Positions 1 through 9,740 of a stretch of DNA of 64,000 bases are shown in pieces. The position numbers were made by a program, and so were the translations under genes. Positions within the stretch are counted from its first letter, which is position 1. Each line of letters starts with the position of its first letter. This stretch comes from Castanea sativa (taxonomy: Eukaryota > Streptophyta > Magnoliopsida > Fagales > Fagaceae). The stretch covers positions 16,617,614 to 16,681,613 of the forward strand of contig NC_134015.1 in assembly GCF_040712315.1 (NCBI RefSeq), given 5' to 3'. Under the pieces are notes generated by a model, which did not search any database, was not told the DNA's origin, and was given only the letters and a program-made list of their open reading frames with translations.

Positions 1-423
1 CAGTTATCGACCCCTTCATTTGGCCAGTCTCTTGTGCCCCTAGCCAGCAAGACTCCTCAGGAGAAGCAACCTACTTACTGGCCGGTTATAATCAGTGCAC
101 AAGTCATGGCGTCCTCCTCGGGTTTAGCTACCTCGTGGGAATGCACATTCCAGTTGGGGGATAAGGCACTGCCCTCTAGCACCTATGTTGGAACCTAGCG
201 AAGCGGTGAAGGAGGCCAAGTGTCTGATAGCTTGGGGCATGCCCTCTTGCTCTTAGCCGATATGGAGCATTACGTCGACTACTGGGATGATGATTTGGTG
301 CTCAAACTTAAGTGGCACACTATCGCGGTAGGTTCTGGTTCTCTCGAGTCTATTTAATTGACAATTAACAAGTGTTACTTGTCGGTTGGGGCCCATTCTA
401 ACTTGGCCTTTTTTCTTATTGCC

Positions 424-1155
424 TGGGCTGCCCAACTAACCCATGTAGTTGAGGGTCGGCTGAAGGACGCCTAGGAACATGCCAACAAGGAAAAAGCCCT
501 GAAGCAAGTGGCTGAGGTGAGCCTCAAGGAGAAAGTCTTGGGGCTGAACGTGATGGAACGACATGCCATAACCGTCGAGACAGCATTGGAGCAGGCCAAA
601 CAGAAGGCCACTGATACTCTTAATAGGCTTGGGGAGGCCGAGCTCAAACTTGTTGAGACTGCCAGCGTCCTCACGGTTAGAGACAAAGAGTTTGCCAACT
701 ACAAGAGGGAAGAGAAGGCCCAAAAGCAACACTACTACAACAAGGGCTTTAAGAACGCCGAGGACTCGGCAAGCCCCGTCATCTTCCAAGCTCAGAGGTT
801 CGGCTTCTAGGAGGGGTGGATGGCAGTGGTTAATGCTATTGAGCTTCCTAAGGGATCCCCATTCAGGCAAATCGACCAGGTGCCCTTGCCCGAGGACCCC
901 TCACTTGGCACTTAAGCTAAAGGGCAAGAGGAGGACAACTCTAATGATGATGAAGGTAGAAAGAGCCCCGAGTCCCGAGTGTTGTCAAAGCAAATTGATT
1001 CCTATGTGGTGGTGCTTAATAAGGAGTAGCTGAGGATTGAGGCTCTAGTTTTTGGTCAAACTGTTCAAGCAATTGACCTTCGGCCTAGCAACCCCCCAGC
1101 TGCCTCGGACGCCTCTATCACGAATCCTACGCCCACGGCTAACCTGGGAGCTTAG
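424..1155 (+). pseudogene. Antisense additional ORF (aORF) of the Tat element, coiled-coil protein remnant
   Basis: One plus-strand frame stays protein-like from about 424 to a TAG at 1153-1155, interrupted by in-frame stops at 472-474 (TAG), 808-810 (TAG), 913-915 (TAA) and 1027-1029 (TAG). The middle is rich in Glu, Lys, Ala and Leu with heptad-like spacing (VAEVSLKEKVLGLNVMERHA and onward), as in a coiled coil; the C-terminal part is acidic and Ser/Pro rich. It lies downstream of integrase on the opposite strand to pol, where some Tat elements carry an extra antisense ORF of unknown function. The upstream part (about 240-420) may be another exon, but I cannot place its borders. Family is inferred from position and composition, not from a search. 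Confidence 0.6.
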
Positions 1156-2243
1156 TCCCGATGATAATTAAGATATTTTGTTCATTTGGCTTTGTTTCGT
1201 TCTTGTTGTCTTTTTTTTTTTTTAAACTTTTGTATAAGATCAAAACACTTGATTTTTGTTTCATGATGAATTAAGTTTATGTTATATTAGATGAGGCTTT
1301 CTATCTATTTTCTGTATACTCCCATTGTTCAAATATGAATGTTTTCCCATTTTTTTAAGTGTAAGTGCTCGACGCCTAATATTTGATTGATAAGCCAAAT
1401 TCAAAAATGTAATAAGGATTTTGCTTAAGTGTTGTTACTCGGCATCACATTTTAAGACTCTAACCAGACACTTATTAGTTAAATGAGGTTTAAGACATCC
1501 ATAACTGAATCAATGTAATAATTACACCACCAATGTAATGTAATACTTAGACTCAGAGCATACCCTCATAAAAAGGCTGAGGGTTCCATTCCTTTTTAAG
1601 ACGAAAAAGAAACATAAGGTTGGCATTTGGTTGGTGGCCGGCGACGGGCTGAGCCTGATTTTTGTACTTAAAGAGAAGGCCTAGGTTTCCATCTGATCGG
1701 TGACCAGGGTCAGGCTGGGGTCAAACTTTTGTCCTTAGAGAAAAATCTAGGTTTCCATCTGGTTGGTGACTGGGGTTAGGCCGAGGCCAGACTTCTGTTC
1801 TTAGGGAAAAAAAAAATCTAGGTTTCCATCTGGTCGGTAACCAGGGTCAGGCTAAGGCCAGACTTCTGTCCTTAAAGAAGAAAAGATTATGCATTCTTAT
1901 AATTTTTATACAAGGATAATGCATTGAACATTCATTCCATTTCATTACCCATGCCATCTTACAACTATGAGTGATCAATTTTTGAGACACATTACATTCA
2001 TTGATAGTACTTTCTCAGGTTTTGAACAATCCACGGTCGGGGCAAGGGCCTCTCCTCCAGGTCTTCCAGGTAATACGCACCCACTCCTGCTGTAGCAGTC
2101 ACTCAGTAGGGACCTTCCCAATTTGGTGCTAGCTTACCTGCGTTCTAGTCTCTCATATTTTCGACAACTTTACGTAAAACAAGGTGTCCTGATACAAACT
2201 CCTGAGGCCTGACATTCTTATTGTACCTCTAAGCTAACCTTTG
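1156..2243. other. Non-coding part of the Tat element between antisense ORF and integrase
   Basis: AT-rich sequence with a T run near 1210. Apart from the tandem units at 1619-1884 I see no coding signal until the degraded end of the integrase reading frame above about 2040. Confidence 0.5.
1619..1884. repeat. Four tandem units of about 66-71 bp in the Tat element 3' untranslated region
   Basis: Units start near 1619, 1685, 1751 and 1822. The last three open with GTTTCCATCTG, continue with a GGTGACCAGGG-type core and a CAGACTTCTGTCCTTA-type block, and end in a purine run before CTAG. The first unit is more diverged. They sit between integrase and the antisense ORF, a place where Tat elements often carry short tandem repeats that can seed satellites. 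Confidence 0.85.
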
Positions 2244-2971
2244 CTAATAGTCGACCAGCCGTACGGATACCATCTCCCTTCGTTCTTCCAACATGTCCAG
2301 ACTGCCAACCAACCCTTCGTTATTGCTTCCTTGCTCGAAATAGGCCACTCTTAGGCTCAATAGACTAATCTTTATAGGAATTACTGCCTTGGTACCATAA
2401 GTCATGAAGAAAGGTGTTTCACTGGTGGACCTCCTTGGGGTTGTTTGGTAAGCCCATAGGACATTCGGCAACTCATCAACCTATCCTCCTTTCGCTCCTT
2501 TTAACCTATTTTTTAATATGTTGACGATTGTCTTGTTCATCGCTTTGGCTTGTCCATTACTCTAGGGGTATGTGTGGGTTAAGTACTTATTGCTTATCCC
2601 AAGGCCACTGTAATAATCTTGAAAAACCTCACTATCAAACTGCAATCCATTGTCACCCCAAATCTGGTGACGATGTTTTTCCACGTGAACCTTTTCACGT
2701 TCACATCTCTAATATTAGCTAAGGCCTCAACTTCCACTCACTTCGTAAAATAGTCTATGGCCACTATCACATATCGTCGGTTCCCAAAAGCTCTTGGGAA
2801 AGGCCCAATTATGTCCAACCCCCACTGAGCAAATGGCCACGGGCTAAAAACTAGGATTAGATTTCCCCCGGGTTGATGTAGTATGGGTGTGTGTACCTGA
2901 CACCGATCACATTTTTTCACATATTCTACCGCTTCCCTTTGTATGTTAGGCCACCAAAACCCCTGAGCCAT
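2244..2971 (-). pseudogene. Integrase of the Tat element, broken
   Basis: Minus-strand frames give an integrase zinc-binding end (KKCDRCQVHTPILHQPGG), the start of the catalytic core (FAQWGLDIIGPFPRAFGNRR, with the first catalytic Asp) and, at 2471-2244, a C-terminal core segment (NVLWAYQTTPRRSTSETPF). The frame stops straight after YFTK, where relatives have Trp (TGG to TGA), and the segment that should hold the second Asp and the Glu is scrambled by stops and shifts. It would insert cDNA into the genome if intact; this copy cannot. Confidence 0.85.
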
Positions 2972-2974
2972 GGC

Positions 2975-4143
2975 TCAGTGAGTGAGGGATCTTCCTCCCG
3001 AATGAATGCCACAGACCCCTTCATGTAATTCAAACAATAACTCGGCGGCTTCACTAGAAGACAAACACAGCAAGTAAGGTCCCCCGAATGAACGTCGATA
3101 CAATTTCTTGTCATTGGCAAGCCAAAAATGGGCTGCCGTCCTTTGATTTTTCTCGGTTACCTTCCCATCTTCCTGTAGAGACCCATCTGATAGAAATGCT
3201 ATGTACGGGTCCATCCAGCTCGACCCTTGTTCCAAAATAGCTGTTACCACCGACTGCAGTTCGATACATGGGTGCTCCAAGGCTTCAACCAATACCAATC
3301 GAGGAACACTTAAAGATGATGCCAGTGTGGCTAAGGAGTCGGCATGACTATTCTGGTACCTCGGTATACGGTTCGCAACAACCGCTCTAAAATTGTCGCA
3401 TATTTTCCTAATCAATTTCAAGTACTGACACATGCGCTGATCCCTAGCCTCAAAGCTGCCGTCCACCTGAGTAACCACTAATCTGGAGTTTGAGAGTACT
3501 TTTACCTCTTCCACTTCGAGCTTGCATGCCGCTTACAAACTGGTAATTAGGGCCTCATACTCGGTCTCGTTATTCGAAGCCTTAAACCCCAATCTGAGAG
3601 ACTTTTCCATCCTTACACCTTTGGGCGACTCCAAGACAATCCCAACCCCCAAGCCTCACGCATTGGATGCCCTGTCTACATACACCTTCCATGACCTAAC
3701 TGTAACTTGGCACATTGACAATGGAGCCTCGGGCAAGGGAGTGAATTCGAAAACAAAATCTGCCAGCACCTGCCCCTTAACTGAATTCCTCGGCCGGTAG
3801 TATACATCAAACGTTCCCAGCCTTGCTCCCCTACTTGGCTATCCTCTAGGTGAAATCCGACCTTCTCAACAATGACTGTAAAGGGTGCTTGGTCAGTACC
3901 TACATGGTATGGGCTTGGAAATAGTGTGGAAGTTTCCTCGTAGCATGAACTACGACAAGAACCATCTTCTCCAGAGGCAGGTACCGCATTTTCGCATCCA
4001 CCAAGGGCTTGCTAAGATAATGTATGGGCCTTTGGACCCTTTCATGTTGTCTAATTAATATCGAGCTCACCGCATGGTCAGAGACTGCTAGATACATATA
4101 AAGGTCCTCCCCAAGCTCTGGTCAGGATAGTACAGAGGGGTTA
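2975..4143 (-). pseudogene. Tandem RNase H domains of the Tat element (native gypsy type plus second type)
   Basis: The upstream part (about 4097-3900) has the gypsy RNase H signature: LYLAVSDHAVSSILIR-like sequence, then RPIHYLSKPLVDAKMRYLPL and a KLPHYFQAHTM end. A second RNase H follows at about 3700-3300, recognisable from NNETEYEALI and then LSNSRLVVTQVDGSFEARD. Two RNase H domains in a row mark the Tat lineage. The second has Asn in LSNSRLV where the family usually has a catalytic Asp, and a TAA stop interrupts it near 3530. The frame at 3514-2975 continues into the linker before integrase. Confidence 0.8.
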
Positions 4144-4728
4144 GTTAGGTATGATTTCGAATCCTCAAAAGCCACTTCACACTCCTCCGTCCACCGGAAA
4201 CCTTTCCATTTTTTTAATAATTAGTAGAACGGTCGGCACCATTCTGCAGATCTGGATACAAATCAGTTTAGGGCTTCTGAACTTCTTTGGGGTTACTAAG
4301 AGGCTGAAATTGCTGAATTGTTGTGATCTGGTCGGGGTTTGCCTCTCTTGGTCCTCGAGAGCCAGAACTATTTGATGGTATCCTTGGAAGGCATCTAAAA
4401 AACTCATTCTCTAGTGTCCAACTGTCACGTCCACCAATTGATCTATCTTAGGCATCGAGAAAGGGTCCTTCGAACATGCTCGGTTAAGGTCGGTAAAATC
4501 TATACAAACCCTCCACTTACGACTTTTCTTCTTCACGACCACCGTATTGGCTAACCACTGTGGAAAGTAAACTTCTTTTATAGCCCTTGCCTGTTTTAAA
4601 TTCTCTACTTCTTCCTTGATAGCCTCAACGTGTGGTTTCGCCGCTTTCCTTGGCCTCTGCTTCTTTGGTGGTACTAGGGGGTCCAAATTTAGCCGGTGCA
4701 CAATAAAGGCTAGGTCTAACCCAGGCAC
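4144..4728 (-). pseudogene. Reverse transcriptase of the Tat element with the catalytic segment deleted
   Basis: Residues WLANTVVVKKKSRKWRVCID and FTDLNRACSKDPFSMPKID are the RT fingers region, and MSFLDAFQGYHQI is motif A with its catalytic Asp. After EDQE the sequence jumps (near 4335-4355) to connection-domain sequence recognisable in another frame as NPKEVQKP and KWKGFRWTEECEVAFED. The stretch between, which should contain the YVDD active site, is missing. A stop also separates the two main frames near 4410. Confidence 0.85.
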
Positions 4729-5082
4729 ATCATACGGACTCCAGGAAAATACATCTAGATTTCACACCAACGTTAACAAAACTTCTACTCGATCTTTTGT
4801 CGGCAGGTTCTTCCCAACCCTGAAGAACCTGTTAGCGTGTGGTAGAATTTTGATGTAAATTAAGTCCTCCACAATGTCCGTGCCTGCCGAACTCTTGGAC
4901 ATCTGCAATTGCTATAACAGCTCTCGATCGACCTATTCCTTCTACTTAATCTCATGATTTATTGCAGCCACCAAACACTGCCTAGCAGCCTTCTGGTCAA
5001 CACTGATCACTGCGACCCCATCCTTGGTCGAGAACTTTATCTTCTAGTGCAACGTTGAGGGCACCACCCCCATGTTATGGAT

Positions 5083-5544
5083 TTAGGGATGCCCGAGAAT
5101 CACCGTGTAAGGTGAATACGCATTAACCACTATGATGTTCACCTCTACTTCCCTACCCTCGGTCACTACTCTGAGCTTAATTTGCCCTTCGGGTGTTACC
5201 ACCTTTCCATTAAAACCCACCAAAGGGGTGTCGTACCCGCTCCAATCCTCCGACTTGAATCCTAGCCCTTTATGGAGATCAGGGTACATAATCTCAGCCC
5301 CACTCCCTTGGTCCATAATAACCCTTTTTACTAAAAATCCACCTATCATGCAAGTTATCACCAGTGCATCATCATGGGGCTGGGATGTCCCCTCCAAATC
5401 CATTTCATTGAAAGTGATCGGGTCCAACGTTCTCCTCAACTTCTTCTCAGGTCGGTTCCCTGAATCCACTTTTGAAGTGGATGTCACACTCAAAACTCCT
5501 TTCCGCTCGCTAAAGCCCACGCCTTTCAATACTGCGTGGATCAC
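5083..5544 (-). pseudogene. Aspartic protease region of the Tat gag-pol polyprotein
   Basis: An open stretch of 153 codons on the minus strand contains ALVITCMIGGFLVKRVIMDQ followed by GSGAEIMYPDLHKGLGF, the retropepsin active-site region (Asp-x-Gly), and later VNIIVVNAYSPYTVILGHP, the second half of the fold. It processes the polyprotein in intact elements. It lies between gag and RT as expected and is one of the best preserved modules here, but its flanks carry stops. Confidence 0.8.
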
Positions 5545-5738
5545 CTAAATAATTCCTAATGGAGGGGGCGTGCCCGGCCGCCTTGCCTTCCAGACCCTTG
5601 GCTTACCTCCTCCCCCTTTTGCCTGACCAAAAACTCCTTAAGATGTCCTACCTTCACTAGCTATTCTAAACGGTCCTTGAATACACGGCACTGCTCGGTT
5701 GTATGGCCCTTCTCTTAGTGATACGTGCAATATAAACT

Positions 5739-6952
5739 CTAGTTCCTCCTCGTCGGGTCACCACCCATCTTACCCGGCCACCGAAAGTATGGCTCATTCT
5801 TAATGCGTTCAAGTATTTTGTAAATAGGTTCTTTAAAAGTCAAATTAACTCCAGCACGCTGACTCAGGTCCCCAGCGGGAGTCTTGGAATCCCTTGCAAC
5901 CCTCTGCTGGAACTTGTCGGGCGATACTTTTACGATACTGTGAGGTGGTTGGGGCCTTTCCCTTGCCCTACAAGCGATCATTCTCCAACCTCTTAAACTC
6001 TTCAATCCTTCTCATCAGTTGATGCATTCCCTTGGGCGGCTGCATGGTTAGAGAATCCCTCAATTCTGAATCCTCGAAAAGGCCTAATCGGAAAGTACTA
6101 GCAGTGACCTACTCATTACCACCGCCAATTTCATTGTAGAGCTCCCAGTATCTGTTCGTGTAAGATCAGAAGGTCTCTCCACTCCTCATCTTCATGGACA
6201 ACAAAGCACCAATGGGTTGTTGCACTTTATAGCATGTGATAAATCTAGCGCCGAACTTTTGGATTAACTCCTCGAAACTACTGATGGAACCCTTCCTCAA
6301 CCCATTGAACCATCGCATAGCGGTGGACCGAGACTCAAAGGGAAAGCCTTGCACATCAACCCATCAATATGAGAATAAAATGACATCATGTGTATATAGT
6401 GACTTACGTGCTCAACAGGATCAATCTTTCCATCATAAATGGTGAATGAAGGTCGAGTGAATCACCTCAGCATCTCTGTGCGTTCTATTTCCTTAGAGAA
6501 AGGTGAGCGGGTTGCCCTTCTCAATGCCAAGCTCATTGCATTGAGGGCCGCGTTATGATAACGATGCCGACCATGATGGGGAGACTCACTACGTCGCTCC
6601 GCTGTCTCGCGGGACCTTTCTTTTGACCAGTATGAGCCGCTACCTCGGGATGACGCCCCCAGAATGTAATTAGGGTCAAATGATGATTCGTCCCATTCCC
6701 CTCTTCGGTGCTGACCCCTCAGTTCGATTTCTAAGTCGTTCACCTACTTCCGTAGGTTCTCTAGCTCCCTTTCGTGATCAACCCGGTGAGAGCGCTCGGG
6801 AATGTATGATACCAATTTCTCCTCTTACGAAGACCCTTCATCAGAATTAACCCTCGTCTCATGCCCATCTTGCATGTGTTGCTGCTCTTTTTTCCTTTCC
6901 CTCTCCAACGTCTGTTGGCCCCGTGATGAGGCCCTGGAACGATTTCCTGCAA
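5739..6952 (-). pseudogene. Gag of the Tat element, fragmented
   Basis: Minus-strand pieces at 6952-6761, 6743-6462, 6354-6166 and 6005-5739 lie in gag order. The 6354-6166 piece (FESRSTAMRWFNGLRKGSIS then SFEELIQKFGARFITCYK) matches the retrotransposon gag core, with the Trp-Phe and the SFEEL-F pattern. The 6743-6462 piece is charged, with SPHHGRHRYHN, typical of the variable N-terminal region. The 6005-5739 piece (NLTFKEPIYKILERIKNEPY) is the segment before the protease. Stops and frameshifts separate them. Confidence 0.8.
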
Positions 6953-7029
6953 CCAAACCTTCTCCAGCTTGTGGGCCTTCCATAATTCAGCAAGACCAGC
7001 CTAACTCGAAGCCCTCAATACGAGTAAGA

Positions 7030-7047
7030 TCCCTACAGATGGCGCCA
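7030..7047 (-). promoter_or_regulatory. tRNA primer-binding site of the Tat element
   Basis: Read on the minus strand, TGGCGCCATCTGTAGGGA begins two bases after the end of the 5' LTR. TGGCGCC is the usual start of gypsy primer-binding sites complementary to tRNA 3' ends. This fixes the LTR border and the minus-strand orientation. Confidence 0.75.
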
Positions 7048-7049
7048 AT

Positions 7050-7646
7050 TGTGCGCGGCAAGTTCTGCTTGATAGAGCAAATACTTGGACCCTCAACTTA
7101 TTTGTTGGTGGGCTTACTCTCAATCTTACTTATGGGGTTTCAACTTAAGCTTGGCTTTTCCCTCTTAAGTACTAGTCTCACAGAAAATCCCTTAACTCTT
7201 CCCTCTGTTCCCAGTTTCTCTTTTATCACCTTCCTTACTCTTAATTTTCCAACCCCATTTACAATGGCCTAGCTCCCCTTTTATATCCATGAGTGAGTGG
7301 GGTTGCCATCGTTTTTATTCCCATTCACTCGCGTATTCCCACGTCTCTCAAAATCCCCAAAGATCCTCACGAAATTAGAGGATTCCCTTGGAACTTTTTC
7401 CAAACGCCGGTTTAGGCTCGATAGTGGATCATTCTCAATCTTTAGCTCTCGGTTACCGTCCCCACTTGGACCGAATAGCCGGGCTCTTCCAGTGCTTAGC
7501 TAATGGTCGGGCCCAATGCGAAGATCCCTAAGATAGTCCTTTTGTTGCTCCTCGGGCCCATCACACTCAATAGGCATAGGCCCTGGGCCTCGTACAGGCC
7601 CTTACTCATACAGTCGGCCTAATTCTCTAGGCCTGGTCCACCCACA
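7050..7646 (-). repeat. 5' LTR of the Tat element, about 597 bp
   Basis: Bounded on the plus strand by TG (7050-7051) and CA (7645-7646), that is, TG...CA on the element's own strand (it begins TGTGGGTGGACCAGG). The inner end abuts the primer-binding site. The sequence contrasts with the AT-rich DNA that starts immediately at 7647. The partner LTR is outside the window. Confidence 0.75.
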
Positions 7647-8177
7647 ATTTTTATATTTAAAAAAATCTAATTAATGATTGAAAAATATTTTCCATAATTT
7701 TTATTTTAAAATTTTTTAGTAGAAGTTGATGAAGATGCCCTAATTAAATACAGTTGAAACTACTTATTTGAATAAAAATAAAGTAAAAAGACTAAAATGA
7801 ATTCTAGTGAAACTTAGAAGGTAAATTTTGCATTTTAACTTTTTTTTTCTAACCTGATGAATTGACATATGGGAATGGGATTTCTCATTTATTATATTCT
7901 AACTCATTAAAGAAAAATAAAAGAAAGCAAAGAAACACGTAAATCAAAAATGAAATTAAAAACCTAGGCAAAGTATTCTAGTGATTAAAGGAATATGGGA
8001 GAATTGCAACCATTCATATTCCAATCCAGGCATACCCCTTTTGTCTCTATTTAAACCTAGTTTGAATAGATAAGTTCAAACCACAAAAATAAGAGACTTT
8101 TAAATAGTAGTTTAGATATAGATTCTATAGAAGATAGATATAGATATATAGCATAGCTATTAAAGAATATACACACA
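7647..8177. other. AT-rich intergenic DNA
   Basis: No coding signal. Near 8105-8160 there is a TAGATATAGAT-rich stretch that may be a scrap of another Helitron 5' end. Confidence 0.4.
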
Positions 8178-9050
8178 CTAACCTTATCACACATGCTCTG
8201 CACGTGCGATGAGGCTATTTTTTATTATTTTGAGTTTAATGTAATTTTTCAATTTGAGGTTATCTATTGTTAGTGAGGCTACACAAATGAATTTTTAAGA
8301 AACTTAAATTTCGAAATTGAAAGAGTGTGTTGGGTTTAGTGTGTGCTAGTTTTTAGGAAAAAGTGAATCAAACGTACATAAGATATATATAAATTCAAAT
8401 AGAGAATGTTCTAATTTTTAAGAAAAAAGTTTATCTGGTAGTTTTTTTTTTTAATTTTTGTTGAATTACAATTTTAACCCCAGTTTTTATTTTTTAAGAA
8501 TAAGGATTATCTAATTAAATTAGGAGTATTTTTGACTTTTTTTGAAACTATAACTAACTTTTTGACTCCTCTTAATATATAGAGATTAAGAACATTTTAA
8601 ATTTGATAAAAAAAAGAGCATTTTAAATTGTAGGAGTTTTTATGGGAGTTAAATGTGGGAGAGCGAAATCAAAAGTGTATAATCTATTTAGTTGAGTCTT
8701 TTGTTACTGAGTGTGAGGGTGTTTTTATTTTTTATTTTTAAATAAAATATTAGAAATTTTTGTTATTTAACTTAGTTTTTTCTAATTTTCTTTTAAAGAA
8801 AAAAAAATGTACTGATTGTTTAGAATAAGTGGGTTAGTACTTAGTGGGAGTGTTCCCATTTTTGTAGGCAATGTTTTTTTTTTATTTACTTATTTTAATT
8901 TATCTAATATTTTGAAGTTTTTAAATTAGTAATTTTACATATCTAACCCTACTATTTAACCTTTAAAAAGGGTAATTTTGAAGGTATTTAGACATCAAAA
9001 TTAAGGATTTCAAATATGAAAAGCCTCTTATATAGTAGTATAGATATAGA
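8178..9050 (-). mobile_element. Non-autonomous Helitron, 873 bp
   Basis: On the minus strand it begins TCTATATCTATACTACTATA at 9050, preceded by A. Its 3' end has a GC-rich subterminal segment (CATCGCACGTGCAGAGCATG) and ends TTAG at 8178 followed by T; a CTAG terminus with one C-to-T change would fit. There is no terminal inverted repeat and no target duplication, as expected for Helitrons. It contains no helicase ORF, so it would depend on an autonomous partner. Confidence 0.65.
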
Positions 9051-9074
9051 TTTTTTCAAATTTTATTTTATCGT

Positions 9075-9310
9075 AAAAATACTATTTTGATCCCTAAGCT
9101 TTTATAAAAAATTGTTTTTCGTCTTTAAACTTTAAAAAGTTTTTTTTCATCCCTAAATTTTGTAAAGAGTTTTTTTAATAGTATAAGGACAAAAATTAAG
9201 ATGAAAAAGGAAATAAAATATTTTTAATATTTTAGAGGTGAAATATGAATTTTTAAAGATAAAAATTAAACTGGGATAAAAACAAACTTTTACAAAATAA
9301 TACTTTTACT
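9075..9310. repeat. AT-rich foldback element just upstream of the kinase promoter
   Basis: The left half (ATTTTGATCCCTAAGC..., TTTCATCCCTAAATTTTG) is partly mirrored by complementary sequence on the right (GGATAAAAACAAAC..., TTTTACAAAATAATAC), an imperfect inverted repeat like a decayed MITE. It ends about 40 bp before the TATA box of the next gene. Confidence 0.4.
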
Positions 9311-9351
9311 TTTTTATTTTATTTAAAATTAAAAAAACGGTTTACATGCGG

Positions 9352-9360
9352 TATATATAA
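9352..9360 (+). promoter_or_regulatory. TATA box of the pseudokinase gene
   Basis: TATATATAA lies about 125 bp before the chosen ATG, with a purine-rich leader between them. Transcription would be expected to start near 9380-9390. Confidence 0.55.
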
Positions 9361-9382
9361 GGTGTCCGAGTCGGAGTAAAGG

Positions 9383-9400
9383 ATGGGAAATACTGAGTAG
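9383..9400 (+). promoter_or_regulatory. Possible upstream ORF of five codons
   Basis: ATG at 9383 gives MGNTE and a stop at 9398-9400. Whether it lies within the transcript depends on the start site, about 25-35 bp after the TATA box. If transcribed it could dampen translation. Confidence 0.25.
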
Positions 9401-9486
9401 TGAGTGCTCATCGGAAGGACAGAGGAGCGAGAGAAGAGAAGTTTAAAGAATTAGGGTTTTGGTGTTGTTTGTTGCGGAGAAGTAGA

Positions 9487-9700
9487 ATGGAAGTGGAAAC
9501 CAGGAAACCGTTTATCTACAATGATGCTTTTCTTGAACATAGAGAGCGAGTTATACAACGCGACCGTCTCGCTCCACCCCGCGTTTTGCCTGTCCATAAA
9601 TCTCTTCCTTCCATTGGTATCATCTACTTTCTATCAATCAATTGCGTTTTTATTTTATTGGGGTTTGTTTACATTCTTCTCATTAATCTACATTCATTCA

Positions 9701-9740
<40 letters not shown>

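Larger units (their letters stand above)
1..7646 (-). mobile_element. Ty3/gypsy LTR retrotransposon, Tat-type, decayed and cut by the window edge
   Basis: The element reads right to left: 5' LTR (7050-7646), primer-binding site (about 7030-7047), gag (about 6952-5739), protease (5544-5083), reverse transcriptase (4728-4144), RNase H, a second RNase H, and integrase (2971-2244). This gag-PR-RT-RNH-INT order is Ty3/gypsy. The second RNase H and the antisense ORF at 424-1155 point to the Tat lineage. No copy of the LTR sequence appears between 1 and 2200, so the 3' LTR must lie left of the window. Every coding module carries stops or frameshifts and RT has lost its catalytic segment, so the copy cannot move on its own. 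Confidence 0.9.

Noticed and set aside
629..1033. Plus-strand open frame of 134 codons overlapping the antisense ORF
   Set aside because: Its composition (Arg/Ser/Thr rich, low complexity) is that of an out-of-frame reading of the coiled-coil frame, which fits better in length and pattern.
5132..5548. Plus-strand 138-codon open stretch
   Set aside because: It is the reverse reading of the protease region on the minus strand, which has recognisable retropepsin motifs.
9400..9486. Extending the pseudokinase N terminus upstream to 9400
   Set aside because: It would need a GTG start. The first in-frame ATG is at 9487 and the upstream codons include no conserved sequence.
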